Source of the DNA: Thermus composti
GTDB taxonomy: Bacteria > Deinococcota > Deinococci > Deinococcales > Thermaceae
NCBI RefSeq assembly: GCF_014647535.1
Contig: NZ_BMPJ01000015.1
Coordinates: 1 to 50,018, forward strand
Direction: 5' to 3'
DNA length: 50,018 bases
Shown here: positions 16,301 through 23,745 of the stretch, piece by piece
Position numbering within the stretch: position 1 is the stretch's first letter
How the letters are laid out: the number at the start of each line of letters is the position of its first letter
Translations under genes and position numbers: made by a program
The notes under the pieces: generated by a model
The model's database searches: none
Told to the model about the DNA's origin: nothing
Seen by the model: the letters and a program-made list of their open reading frames with translations, nothing else

Positions 16301-17419
16301 TTGGCGAGCCTCTACGTCCACGTCCCCTTCTGCCCCACCCTGTGCCCCTACTGCGACTTCCACGTGGTGCGCCGGGGGCCGGAGTGGGTGGAGGCCTACT
16401 TAAGGCGCCTCAAGGAAGAGGCCCAAGCCCTTCACGAAAGCTACCCTGAGCCCCTACGCACCCTCTACCTGGGCGGGGGGACGCCAAGCTACCTAAGGGA
16501 CCGGGAGCTCGTGGCCCTCTTCCAGGCCCTCCCCTGGCCCCTTGCGGAAGGGGCGGAGGTGACCCTCGAGGCCAACCCCGGCACCCTCTCCCCAAGCCGC
16601 CTAAAGCTCCTGAGGGACCTGGGGGTGAACCGCCTCTCCTTAGGGGTGCAAAGCTTCCAAGACCCCGTGCTCCGCTTCCTGGGAAGGGCCCACGGGAGGA
16701 AGGGAGCCCTTAAGGCGGTGGGGATGGCCCTGGAGGCGGGCTTTCGCGTCTCCATAGACCTGATCCTGGGCCTTCCCATGCAGGACGTGGAGAAGGACCT
16801 AAAGGAGGCGGCAAGCCTAGGGGTGGGGCATGTCTCCGCCTACACCCTCCAGGTGGAAAAGGGCACCCCCTTCGCCCTCCTGGGCCTAAGGGAAGACCCC
16901 GAACGGGAGGCCTGGGCCATGGAGCGGGCGGAGGCCCTTTTGGGGGAAGCGGGGCTTTTCCGCTACGAGGTCTCCAACTTCGCCAAGGAGGGGGAAGAGG
17001 CCCGGCACAACCTGGTCTACTGGCGAAACGGTTTCTGGCTCGCCCTAGGCCCCGCCGCCACGGGCCAGTACCCCGGGGAAGGCAAGGCCTACGCCCTAAG
17101 GCGCACGGGCCCGCCCCTTCCCCGCTGGCTCCAGGGGGAGCCCCCAAGGGAGGAGGTCATCTCCCCCCTGGACCACGCCAAGGAAAGCCTCATGCTGGGC
17201 CTAAGGCTTAAGGAAGGGGTGGATGTGGGGGCGGTGGAGGCGAGGACGGGGCTTAGCCTCTTTCCCTTCCTTCAGGAAGCGGCCCAGGGCCTGGCCCAAG
17301 AAGGCCTCCTCCGGGTCCAGGGGAAAAGGCTTCTCCCCACCCCCAAGGCCTTCCCCCTCCTCCACCGGGTGGTCCTGGAGCTATGGGAAGCCCTTGACCC
17401 CCTGGCCTTTGGGGATTAA
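16301..17419 (+). CDS. hemW: HemW, radical SAM heme chaperone
   Basis: A 372-residue radical SAM protein of the HemN-like family. The iron-sulfur cysteines are CxxxCxxC in 'YVHVPFCPTLCPYCDFHVV', the SAM glycine motif is 'TLYLGGGTPSYL', and further landmarks are 'VTLEANPGTLSPSRLKLLRD' and 'VNRLSLGVQSFQDPVLRFLG'. The C-terminal HemN extension includes 'ARHNLVYWRNGFWLALGPAA'. It was long annotated as oxygen-independent coproporphyrinogen oxidase, but proteins of this length that lack the HemN N-terminal arm are considered heme-insertion chaperones. TTG start supported by leaderless promoter spacing. Followed after 29 bases by a broken thioesterase gene with its own ribosome site. Confidence 0.88.
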   Translation: MASLYVHVPFCPTLCPYCDFHVVRRGPEWVEAYLRRLKEEAQALHESYPEPLRTLYLGGGTPSYLRDRELVALFQALPWPLAEGAEVTLEANPGTLSPSRLKLLRDLGVNRLSLGVQSFQDPVLRFLGRAHGRKGALKAVGMALEAGFRVSIDLILGLPMQDVEKDLKEAASLGVGHVSAYTLQVEKGTPFALLGLREDPEREAWAMERAEALLGEAGLFRYEVSNFAKEGEEARHNLVYWRNGFWLALGPAATGQYPGEGKAYALRRTGPPLPRWLQGEPPREEVISPLDHAKESLMLGLRLKEGVDVGAVEARTGLSLFPFLQEAAQGLAQEGLLRVQGKRLLPTPKAFPLLHRVVLELWEALDPLAFGD

Positions 17420-17448
17420 GCTTTGACCGAGTTCAAAAGGAGGTGGCC

Positions 17449-17843
17449 ATGGACCTCAACGCCCTTGCCCAAAAAGTGGCCCAGGCCCAGCCCTTCACCC
17501 GGCACCTGGGCGCCGAACTCCTCGAGGCCCGGCCCGGGGAGGTGGCCTTCGCCCTGGAGGTCCGCCCCGAGTTCTACCAGCACCTGGGGGTGGCCCACGG
17601 CGGGGTGATCACCGCCCTTTTGGACAACGCCCTCACCTTCGCCGGGGGCACGGTCCTGGGGGCGGAAGTGCTCACGGTGGAGTTCAAGGTCAACTTCCTC
17701 CGCCCCGCCAAAGGCTAAAGGCCCTAGGCCGGGTGGTCCACGCCGGGAAGCGCCTCGCCGTGGTCCTGGGGGAGGTCTATTGCGAAGAGGGCGGGGAAAG
17801 CCGCCTGGTGGCCTTGGGCCAGGGGACCATCAGCAAGGCCTAG
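17449..17843 (+). pseudogene. PaaI-type hotdog thioesterase, frameshifted
   Basis: The first 89 codons encode a normal hotdog thioesterase start, with 'HLGVAHGGVITALLDNALTF' (the HGG active-site motif) and 'VEFKVNFLRPAKG', then hit TAA at 17716-17718. The missing C-terminal part continues in another frame from about 17718, ALGRVVHAGKRLAVVLGEVY and onward, to TAG at 17841. A loss of one base, or of seven bases between GGC repeats, at about 17710-17718 would explain it. The start ATG 17449 has an excellent AAGGAGGTG just upstream, so translation probably still occurs and yields a truncated protein. It could also be a sequencing error. Confidence 0.8.
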
Positions 17844-18229
17844 GCGAAGGCCAGGGCCTCCCGGGCCCTATCCGCCAGGGCGAAGAAGCGCTCCTTGGTG
17901 AGGGGGATCTTCCCCGTCACCAGGCCTTTGCCCGGCTCAAAGTGGGCGTGGAGGTGGATGTGGGCCCGGGGCAGGCGGAGGCCGATCCGCTTTAGTTTGG
18001 CGTGGCGGGGAGAGACATCGGCCAAAAGGAAGGGCTCCCCTAAGGCGTCGGAAAGGGAGGCGGTCATGATGGTGGTGGGGAGGTCGTAGGGACGCTCCAT
18101 GCGGTAGATGAAGTCGGGGAAGTCCGCCTCCTTCTCAAAGCGCACGCCCTTCGCTTGAGCGTACTCCCGCATCCAGGAGAGGAGCTCCACCCAGGCCTCG
18201 TAGAGTTCGCGCTCGGAAGACGCGCTCAT
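17840..18229 (-). CDS. Conserved hypothetical protein
   Basis: A 129-residue protein that I do not recognise. It has no signal peptide or membrane segment, an acidic helical N-terminus (SERELYEAWVELLSWMREYA), a mixed alpha/beta middle with 'RPYDLPTTIMTASLSDALGE', and a striking histidine-containing strand 'RAHIHLHAHFEPGKGL' that could bind metal. TATACT on the minus strand (18241-18236) lies six bases before the ATG, so it has a leaderless promoter directly after the tRNA-Val gene. It overlaps the end of the frameshifted thioesterase by four bases on the opposite strand. Confidence 0.75.
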   Translation of the reverse strand: MSASSERELYEAWVELLSWMREYAQAKGVRFEKEADFPDFIYRMERPYDLPTTIMTASLSDALGEPFLLADVSPRHAKLKRIGLRLPRAHIHLHAHFEPGKGLVTGKIPLTKERFFALADRAREALAFA

Positions 18230-18235
18230 GGCTCA

Positions 18236-18241
18236 AGTATA
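18236..18241 (-). promoter_or_regulatory. -10 box of the hypothetical gene at 17840-18229
   Basis: TATACT six bases before the ATG. The region just upstream is a G+C-rich inverted repeat following tRNA-Val (around 18243-18266) that probably terminates the tRNA transcript. Confidence 0.5.
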
Positions 18242-18269
18242 AGGCCCCGGGGCGGCCCCCGGGGCACCT

Positions 18270-18346
18270 TGGTGGGCGCGAGTGGACTTGAACCACCGAC
18301 CCCTACCGTGTCAAGGTAGTGCTCTAGCCACCTGAGCTACGCGCCC
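18270..18346 (-). tRNA. tRNA-Val (anticodon GAC)
   Basis: Seven-base acceptor stem GGGCGCG/CGCGCCC, D-arm GCTCAGGTGGCTAGAGC, anticodon arm CTACC-TTGACAC-GGTAG giving anticodon GAC, T-loop TTCAAGT, and an encoded 3' CCA at 18272-18270. It lies seven bases downstream of tRNA-Cys and is probably cotranscribed with it. Confidence 0.95.
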
Positions 18347-18353
18347 GCGCTTT

Positions 18354-18428
<75 letters not shown>

Positions 18429-18440
18429 AAGCCGTAAGGT

Positions 18441-18470
18441 ATGGTAGCACGAAGCCCCAAAGGGTGTCAA
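18441..18470 (-). promoter_or_regulatory. Promoter of the tRNA-Cys/tRNA-Val operon
   Basis: On the minus strand, a perfect TTGACA (18470-18465), 18-base spacer and TACCAT (18446-18441), 12 bases before the tRNA-Cys 5' end. Confidence 0.75.
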
Positions 18471-18513
18471 GAAAAATCCGTTGCCAGCGAGAAAAGTGGT
18501 ATCATGGCCTCTA

Positions 18514-19956
18514 GTGGACGAGGTTTTCGTGCGCCTGCGCCGCGGACGCTGGCCCCTTTCCAAGGGGCTTTTGGTGGAAGCCCTCCTTCCCCTGGGGGTC
18601 CCCACGGAGGTGGCCCACGCCCTGGCCCACACGGTGGAGGAGCGGCTCAAGCGCCTCAGGCGCAAGGGCGGGGTGACGCCCCGGACCCTGAGGCGGATCT
18701 TCCTGGAGGAGGTGGAGCGGGAGCTTGGGCCGGAGAAGGCCCGCCTCCTCGCCAAGCAGACCCTTCCCTTTGAGGAGATCTTCGTGGTGGAGGGCAGAAA
18801 GCAACGCCCCTTCTCCAAGGGCCTCCTCACCCGGAGCCTCGAGGATGCGGGCTTCTCCCTCAGGGAGGCGCACGAGCTGGCCAAGGCCGTGGAAAGGCGG
18901 CTCCGCCTGGAGGGCGTCCGCCGCATCCCCGCCAAGCGGCTGGAGAAAGTGGTGGCCGAGGAAGCCCGGCGCCTCTACGGCCCCGAGGCGGGGGAGCGCT
19001 ACCGGGCCCGCCTCCTCTACGCCGGGGAGCTCTTCGTGGAGGAGGCCCCGGGGGCGCCCAGGGTCCCCTTTTCCAAAGGCATCCTGGCCCAGTCCCTCAT
19101 GGCTATCGGCCTCTCCCCCGACCGGGCCTTCCGGCTCGCGCGGGAGATGGAGGTGGCCCTCCACCGGGAAGGCGTCCAGGTCATCCGCCGGGACGAGCTG
19201 AGGCGGCGGGTGCACCAGGCCCTCCTGCGGGAGGCGGGGGAGGAGATGGCCCGCCGCTACCTGATCCTGCGGAGCCTGCGCAAGCAACCCCGGCCCGTCC
19301 ACATCCTCATCGGGGGGGTCACGGGGGTGGGCAAGAGCGTCCTCGCCTCGGCCTTGGCCTACCGCCTGGGCATCACCCACATCGTTCCCTCGGACGCCGT
19401 CAGGGAGGTCTTCCGCGCCTCCCTCTCCAAGGACCTCCTCCCCACCCTCCACCTCTCCACCTTTGAGGCCTGGCGCGCCCTCTCCCCCGGGCTCGGCCTC
19501 GAGGGGGAAAGCTACGAGGTCCAAGTGATGCGGGGGTTTTTAGACCAGGTGGCCAAGGTGGCCGTGGGCCTCAAGGCCATCCAGGAGAGGAGCGCCCTGG
19601 AGGGCACCTCCATCGTCTTGGAAGGGGTCCACGTGGTGCCCCGCTTCCTGCAGCACCCCTACCAGGACCGGGTCTTCACCATCCCCATGCTCGTGGCGGT
19701 GCAGGACGAGAACCTGCACCGGGACCGCTTCCTCCTCCGCGACCGGGAGACGGGGCACGCCCGGCCCAAGGAGCGCTACCTCCAGCACTTTGAGGAGATC
19801 CGCCTCATCCAAAACCACCTCCTGCGTTGGGCCCGGGAGGAGGGGATCCCCGTGATCCCGGGGGAGGACCTGGACGAGGGGATTGAGAAGGCTTTGGAGG
19901 TCCTGGTGGCCTACCTCGAGGCCCAGGGGCAGAGGCTGGAGGAGGCCCATGCTTGA
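18514..19956 (+). CDS. 2-phosphoglycerate kinase with three ATP-cone-like repeats
   Basis: About 480 residues. The C-terminal part (from about 260) is a P-loop kinase of the 2-phosphoglycerate kinase family, with Walker A 'HILIGGVTGVGKSVLASALA' near 267, then 'THIVPSDAVREVFRASLSKD', 'GTSIVLEGVHVVPRFL' and 'VQDENLHRDRFLLRDRE'. Such enzymes make 2,3-bisphosphoglycerate. The N-terminal half carries three related ATP-cone-like units starting near residues 2, 88 and 170, each with 'SKG(L/I)L' followed by a helix pair; archaeal homologues usually have one. GTG 18514 is preferred: TATCAT at 18500-18505 precedes it by eight bases and the first repeat starts right there. TTG 18481 is an in-frame alternative. 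Overlaps the following membrane-protein gene. Confidence 0.82.
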   Translation: MDEVFVRLRRGRWPLSKGLLVEALLPLGVPTEVAHALAHTVEERLKRLRRKGGVTPRTLRRIFLEEVERELGPEKARLLAKQTLPFEEIFVVEGRKQRPFSKGLLTRSLEDAGFSLREAHELAKAVERRLRLEGVRRIPAKRLEKVVAEEARRLYGPEAGERYRARLLYAGELFVEEAPGAPRVPFSKGILAQSLMAIGLSPDRAFRLAREMEVALHREGVQVIRRDELRRRVHQALLREAGEEMARRYLILRSLRKQPRPVHILIGGVTGVGKSVLASALAYRLGITHIVPSDAVREVFRASLSKDLLPTLHLSTFEAWRALSPGLGLEGESYEVQVMRGFLDQVAKVAVGLKAIQERSALEGTSIVLEGVHVVPRFLQHPYQDRVFTIPMLVAVQDENLHRDRFLLRDRETGHARPKERYLQHFEEIRLIQNHLLRWAREEGIPVIPGEDLDEGIEKALEVLVAYLEAQGQRLEEAHA

Positions 19957-20287
19957 GCCTCTCCTCTTCCCCCTCCTCCTCGCCGTGGCCTTCCGCCTGA
20001 GGCGGCTCGCCCCCCTCTTCGCCCTAGGGTTTTGGGCCAACCTCCTCTGGTTCGTCTACCAGAACGAGTGGGGCTCGGGCTGGCTCACCTACCTGCGGGG
20101 CCTCGGGGTGGGCCTCTTCCTCGCCGCGGGCTACGGGGAGCCCCCCCTCGCCTGGAGCCTCCTCCCCTGGCCCCTTCTCCTCTACGCCAAGCTCCAGGTA
20201 CGAGAACTCCTCCCCTACCTCCCCGGCCTCACCGACGGGCTCGGCCTCGGCCTCCTCCTTTACCTCCTAGGCTTCCGCAGGCGGTAA
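19949..20287 (+). CDS. Small hydrophobic membrane protein
   Basis: A 112-residue hydrophobic protein with about four predicted transmembrane helices (starting near residues 3, 38, 65 and 92) and a positively charged C-terminal end (GFRRR). I do not recognise a family. Its ATG overlaps the stop of the 2-phosphoglycerate kinase gene by eight bases with GGAGG just upstream, so translation is coupled. It overlaps the convergent membrane-protein gene by 28 bases. Confidence 0.7.
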   Translation: MLEPLLFPLLLAVAFRLRRLAPLFALGFWANLLWFVYQNEWGSGWLTYLRGLGVGLFLAAGYGEPPLAWSLLPWPLLLYAKLQVRELLPYLPGLTDGLGLGLLLYLLGFRRR

Positions 20288-20556
20288 AAGGCGTAAGGAA
20301 GCCCGGCGCCCAAAAGCCCCCCGAGGAGGAAGGCCCAGGGGTGGCCGTAGAAGAGCTGGAGGAAGAGGATCCCCCCGTAAAGCACGGCGAAGAGGGGGAC
20401 GAGGAAGGGCCTTTCCCCGTAGGCCACCGCCGCCCCCCCGAGGGCGAGGCCCAGGGTGAGGGCAATGCCCTCCTGGCTCGGCCGGAACCAGAGGAAGTAG
20501 GCGTAGCCCGCCACCCCCAGGAGGGAGAGGGCTTGCGCCAGGCGGTTGGCGTCCAT
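20260..20556 (-). CDS. Small membrane protein
   Basis: A 98-residue protein with roughly three to four transmembrane segments, including 'GIALTLGLALGGAAVAYG' and 'FLVPLFAVLYGGILFLQLFY', and a basic C-terminus (YRLRKPRR). Family unknown. Its ATG overlaps the TGA of the preceding gene (ATGA). It is the last gene of the threonine operon strand. Confidence 0.7.
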   Translation of the reverse strand: MDANRLAQALSLLGVAGYAYFLWFRPSQEGIALTLGLALGGAAVAYGERPFLVPLFAVLYGGILFLQLFYGHPWAFLLGGLLGAGLPYAFYRLRKPRR

Positions 20557-20864
20557 CAGTCTTTGACGAAGCGCTTCACCAGGAGCTGGGAGAGCGCTAG
20601 GGCCACACCCCCCCAGGCCACCTGCGGCTCACGTCCCAAAAAACCCATGACCGCCGAGAAGACCCCGGCCACCAGGAAGAAGGGCACGTACTTAGGGCTC
20701 ACCGTGAGGCCCAGGACGAAGGCCACCAAAAACCCCGCCACCCCCGGAGGAAGGCTCGCCCCGAGGGCCAGGAAGAGGAGCATGAGGGCGATGGTGATGG
20801 CCCCCGCCAGGTAGTAGGCCCCGGGAAAAGGCTCGGGGACTTTCTTGCGGGCGCGCTCGGCCAT
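20556..20864 (-). CDS. Small membrane protein
   Basis: A 102-residue protein with a short basic cytoplasmic N-terminus (MAERARKKVPEP) and three hydrophobic helices, such as 'YLAGAITIALMLLFLALGA' and 'FFLVAGVFSAVMGFL'. Family unknown. It starts 12 bases after the threonine synthase stop and is coupled to the next membrane-protein gene, so both probably ride on the hom-thrC transcript; a role in amino acid metabolism does not follow from that. Confidence 0.72.
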   Translation of the reverse strand: MAERARKKVPEPFPGAYYLAGAITIALMLLFLALGASLPPGVAGFLVAFVLGLTVSPKYVPFFLVAGVFSAVMGFLGREPQVAWGGVALALSQLLVKRFVKD

Positions 20865-20876
20865 GCCCCAAGGCTA

Positions 20877-21932
20877 TCACAAAAGCCCCGCGGCCGCGGC
20901 CACGGCCTCGAGGGTGGCGGGAACCGGCGGGGCAAGCTTTGCCACCTTCTCCGCGGTGGCCGGGTCCTTGAGGCCGTGGCCCGTGAGGGTGAGAACCACG
21001 GTGCTCTCCGGCTCAAGCCTACCCTCCCGCAACAGCTTGAAGACCCCCGCCATGGCGGCGGCGCTTGCGGGCTCGCAGAAGACCCCTTCCTCCCGGGCCA
21101 GGTAGCGGTAGGCGAAGAGGATCTCCTCGTCCGTCACCGCCTCTATGAGCCCCCCCGACTCCTCCTTGGCCCGCACGGCCCCTTGCCAGCTCGCCGGGTT
21201 GCCGATGCGGATGGCGGTGGCCAGGGTCTCGGGGCGCTCCACCGGGCGGCCCAGGACCAAGGGGGCCGCCCCCGCCGCCTGGAAGCCGAGCATTTTGGGA
21301 AGCCTCCTGGCCTTGCCCAGGGCGTGGTACGCCTTGTAGCCCATCCAGTGGGCGGTGATGTTCCCCGCGTTCCCCACGGGGAGGGCGTGGTAGTGGGGGG
21401 CGTCGCCGAGCTCGTCCACCACCTCAAAGGCCAGGGTCTTCTGGCCCTCCAGGCGGTGGGGGTTCACGGAGTTCACCAGGGCCACGGGGTAGGCCTCCGT
21501 GAGGCTTCGGGTGAGGCGGAGAGCGTCGTCAAAGTTCCCCTCCACCTGGACGATCCTCGCCCCGTGCACCAGGCTCTGGGCCACCTTGCCCAAGGCCACG
21601 TACCCCGCGGGGAGGACCACGATGGCCAAAATCCCGGCCCTTGCGGCGTAGGCGGCGGCGGAGGCGGCGGTGTTCCCGGTGCTGGCGCAGGCGACGGCCT
21701 GGGCCCCCCCTTCCACCGCCTTGGAGACGGCGAGGGTCATCCCCCGGTCCTTGAAGCTTCCCGTGGGGTTTAAGCCCTCGTACTTGGCGTAGAGGCGGAT
21801 GCCCTTCTTCCGCGCCTCCTCCGGGCCCTTAAGGGGGATAAGGGGGGTGGAGCCCTCCAGGAGGCTTATCACCGGCGTCTTCTCCGAGACCGGGAGGAGG
21901 TTCCGGTAGCGCTCTATGAGGGGCGGCCGCAT
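20877..21932 (-). CDS. thrC: Threonine synthase
   Basis: A 351-residue PLP enzyme that converts O-phosphohomoserine to threonine. The PLP lysine is in '[20 protein letters not shown]' (near residue 61), with '[20 protein letters not shown]', the phosphate-binding '[19 protein letters not shown]' and the C-terminal '[20 protein letters not shown]'. The start [11 protein letters not shown] and the 351-residue length match the structurally characterised T. thermophilus enzyme as I remember it; the frame extends to 21998 but that part would overlap the Uma2 gene and is not typical. It belongs to a hom-uma2-thrC-membrane protein run on the minus strand. Confidence 0.96.
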   Translation of the reverse strand: MRPPLIERYRNLLPVSEKTPVISLLEGSTPLIPLKGPEEARKKGIRLYAKYEGLNPTGSFKDRGMTLAVSKAVEGGAQAVACASTGNTAASAAAYAARAGILAIVVLPAGYVALGKVAQSLVHGARIVQVEGNFDDALRLTRSLTEAYPVALVNSVNPHRLEGQKTLAFEVVDELGDAPHYHALPVGNAGNITAHWMGYKAYHALGKARRLPKMLGFQAAGAAPLVLGRPVERPETLATAIRIGNPASWQGAVRAKEESGGLIEAVTDEEILFAYRYLAREEGVFCEPASAAAMAGVFKLLREGRLEPESTVVLTLTGHGLKDPATAEKVAKLAPPVPATLEAVAAAAGLL

Positions 21933-21963
21933 GGCCCCATGCTCCGGCCTTAGGGCCTCGCCG

Positions 21964-22527
21964 TCAAGGGAGGAAAAGGCCCCGGGTTTCCAAGACAAAA
22001 CCGGGAAGCTCGGGGCCTAAGGGCACCCGTTCCGGTCCCTGGTGGCCCTCCACCCCTCCCGGGCGGAAGACCTCCACCCGGTGGAGGTAAGGGTCCAGGA
22101 GGACCACGAGGCGCACCCCGTTCGCCAGGTACCAGGCCGCCTTCTCCCGGAGCTCCTCGAGGCCCTGGCTTCGGGAGCGCACCTCAAACACCGCGTCCGG
22201 GGCCAGAGGAGGAAACCCTTCCCGCGCCTCTGGGGAGAGGGCCTGCCACCGCTCGGCCAGGAGGAAAGCGGCGTCCGGGGCGAGGACCGAGCCGTCGGGG
22301 AGTTTGAACCCCGTGGAGGCGTCAAAGACCACCCCCAGGCCCCGCGCCTCGTTCCAACGGTAAAGCTGCCCTAGGACGGCGGCGCTGATCCGTCCGCTTT
22401 CCCCGCCCGTGGGGGACACCACCAACCTCCCGTCGGCCAGGCGTTCAAACTGCCAGCCCGGGTTCCGTTCGGAAAGGGCGCGGAGCTCCTCATCGCTCAC
22501 GGGGCGCAGGAGGTCCAAAAGGGGCAC
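21964..22527 (-). CDS. Uma2-family (DUF820) putative endonuclease
   Basis: A 187-residue Uma2/DUF820 protein with a restriction-endonuclease-like fold. Core acidic motif and following strand are visible: '[15 protein letters not shown]', '[20 protein letters not shown]' and '[20 protein letters not shown]'. These multi-copy proteins are widespread in cyanobacteria, Deinococcus-Thermus and Chloroflexi with unknown cellular function. GTG start lies six bases after TAGAAT (22539-22534), which overlaps the hom stop, so it could have an internal leaderless promoter. It separates hom from thrC. Confidence 0.85.
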   Translation of the reverse strand: MPLLDLLRPVSDEELRALSERNPGWQFERLADGRLVVSPTGGESGRISAAVLGQLYRWNEARGLGVVFDASTGFKLPDGSVLAPDAAFLLAERWQALSPEAREGFPPLAPDAVFEVRSRSQGLEELREKAAWYLANGVRLVVLLDPYLHRVEVFRPGGVEGHQGPERVPLGPELPGFVLETRGLFLP

Positions 22528-22531
22528 GGCC

Positions 22532-23530
22532 TCATTCTACCCCCGGCCAGGGGCTCCCTTCCGCCAAAGGGGGCCTCGCCCGGGGGGCGGGGAGGTGCCC
22601 CGGGGCCCCGGAGAGGAGGCGGAGGAGGTCGGCGAAAAGCCCGCTCGCCGTGGCCCCACCCCCGGCCCCAGGCCCCGTGACGAAGGCCTCCCCCAAAGGC
22701 CGGGCCCTGACCCAAAGGGCGTTCCCCCGGGCCTGGGCCAGGGGGTGGTTCAGGGGAAGCCGCCTTGGGGCCACCACCGCCCGCCACCTCCCCCCTTCCC
22801 CGTAGAGGCTCGCCAAAAGGCGCACCCTCTCCCCCCGGTCCCTCGCCGCCTTAAGGTCCTCCGGGGTGAGGCGGGTGATGCCTTGGGCCTCCACCTGGGC
22901 GAAGGGGAAGCCGGGGTCTATGAGAAGCCGGGCCAGGAGGGTGAGCTTGTGGGCGGCGTCAATCCCCTCCACGTCCAGGGTGGGGTCGGCCTCGGCGTAG
23001 CCTAAGCGCTTGGCCTCGGCCAAGGCCTCGGCGTAGGTCCTGCCCTTTTCCATCTCTTGGAGGATGTAGAGGGTGGTGCCGTTCAGGATGCCGTGAAGTT
23101 CCAAAAGCTCGCTTCCCCGCAAGGTTTCCAGGAAGGAGAGGGCGGGGGTGCCTGCCATCACGCTGGCCTCGTGGTAGATAAGCCCCTCCTCGGCGAAGGG
23201 GCGCAGGGCCTCCCAGGCCTCGGCGAGAAGAGCTTTGTTGGCGGTGATGAGGGGGATGCCCGCCTCGAGGGCGGGAAGGACGAGCTTTAAGGGAGCCTCC
23301 ACCCCCCCCATGGCCTCCACCACCACATCGGCCTCCAAAAGGTCAAAGGGCTCCACCCGAAGGAGGTCTTCCGGGATAGCCCTGGGCTTTTTCTTGTCCC
23401 GCACCAAAACGCCCAGAAACCTCGGGGAAAACCCGAGGGCGTGGAGTTCCTCCAGGCGCTCCTGGACCAGGGCGTAGAAGGCGCTTCCCACGGTGCCGCC
23501 TCCCAGGAGGGCGAGGGTTAAGGTTTCCAT
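22532..23530 (-). CDS. hom: Homoserine dehydrogenase (short form, no ACT domain)
   Basis: A 332-residue NAD(P)-dependent enzyme that reduces aspartate semialdehyde to homoserine. The Rossmann nucleotide site is 'LALLGGGTVGSAFYALVQER', with 'VVVEAMGGVEAPLKLVLPAL' and 'GIPLITANKALLAEAW' after it. The catalytic domain holds 'GILNGTTLYILQEMEKG' and 'RLGYAEADPTLDVEGIDAAH', which include the homoserine-site Asp and Lys region. It ends without the C-terminal ACT regulatory domain of longer forms, which suggests weak or no threonine feedback through that domain. Strong leaderless promoter TATAAT-7-ATG. The partner thrC lies two genes on. Confidence 0.94.
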   Translation of the reverse strand: METLTLALLGGGTVGSAFYALVQERLEELHALGFSPRFLGVLVRDKKKPRAIPEDLLRVEPFDLLEADVVVEAMGGVEAPLKLVLPALEAGIPLITANKALLAEAWEALRPFAEEGLIYHEASVMAGTPALSFLETLRGSELLELHGILNGTTLYILQEMEKGRTYAEALAEAKRLGYAEADPTLDVEGIDAAHKLTLLARLLIDPGFPFAQVEAQGITRLTPEDLKAARDRGERVRLLASLYGEGGRWRAVVAPRRLPLNHPLAQARGNALWVRARPLGEAFVTGPGAGGGATASGLFADLLRLLSGAPGHLPAPRARPPLAEGSPWPGVE

Positions 23531-23537
23531 GTGGGGG

Positions 23538-23565
23538 ATTATACTTGTTGCGCCTTCTAGCCTAA
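23538..23565 (-). promoter_or_regulatory. Leaderless promoter of hom
   Basis: On the minus strand, a perfect TATAAT (23543-23538) exactly seven bases before the hom ATG, with TTAGGC (23565-23560) as a weak -35 at 16 bases. Confidence 0.7.
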
Positions 23566-23577
23566 GCTCGCTAAGCT
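23548..23577 (+). promoter_or_regulatory. Promoter ahead of the PIN remnant and queG
   Basis: TTGCGC (23548-23553), 18-base spacer, TAAGCT (23572-23577), then six bases to the ATG at 23584. It interleaves with the divergent hom promoter within 40 bases. Confidence 0.5.
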
Positions 23578-23583
23578 AAGTCC

Positions 23584-23745
23584 ATGAAAGCCTTCGCCGT
23601 GCGCCGGGCCAAGACCCACCCCTCCCGCCTGGGGCACCGGGACCCCTTTGACCGCACCCTGGCCGCCCAGAGCCTGGCGGAAGGCCTCGTCCTCCCCACC
23701 CCCCACCGCGCCTTCCGCGCTTTCGGCGTGGAAACCCCTTGGTGA
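23584..23745 (+). pseudogene. Remnant of a PIN-domain (VapC-type) toxin, C-terminal part only
   Basis: A 53-codon open frame whose end reads 'HRDPFDRTLAAQSLAEGLVL' then PTPHRAFRAFGVETPW. This is the well-known C-terminal block of chromosomal PIN toxins ('HRDPFDRLLxAQA...GLxLxTxDxxFxxYGV'). The N-terminal two thirds, with the first catalytic acids, are gone, and the conserved aspartate of the T-x-D motif is H here. No antitoxin gene precedes it. It overlaps the start of queG by four bases, so its frame may survive as a translated leader for queG. Confidence 0.7.

Noticed and set aside
20877-23530. Riboswitch or T-box control for hom/thrC
   Set aside because: hom is leaderless with only seven bases between -10 and ATG, leaving no room for a leader RNA.
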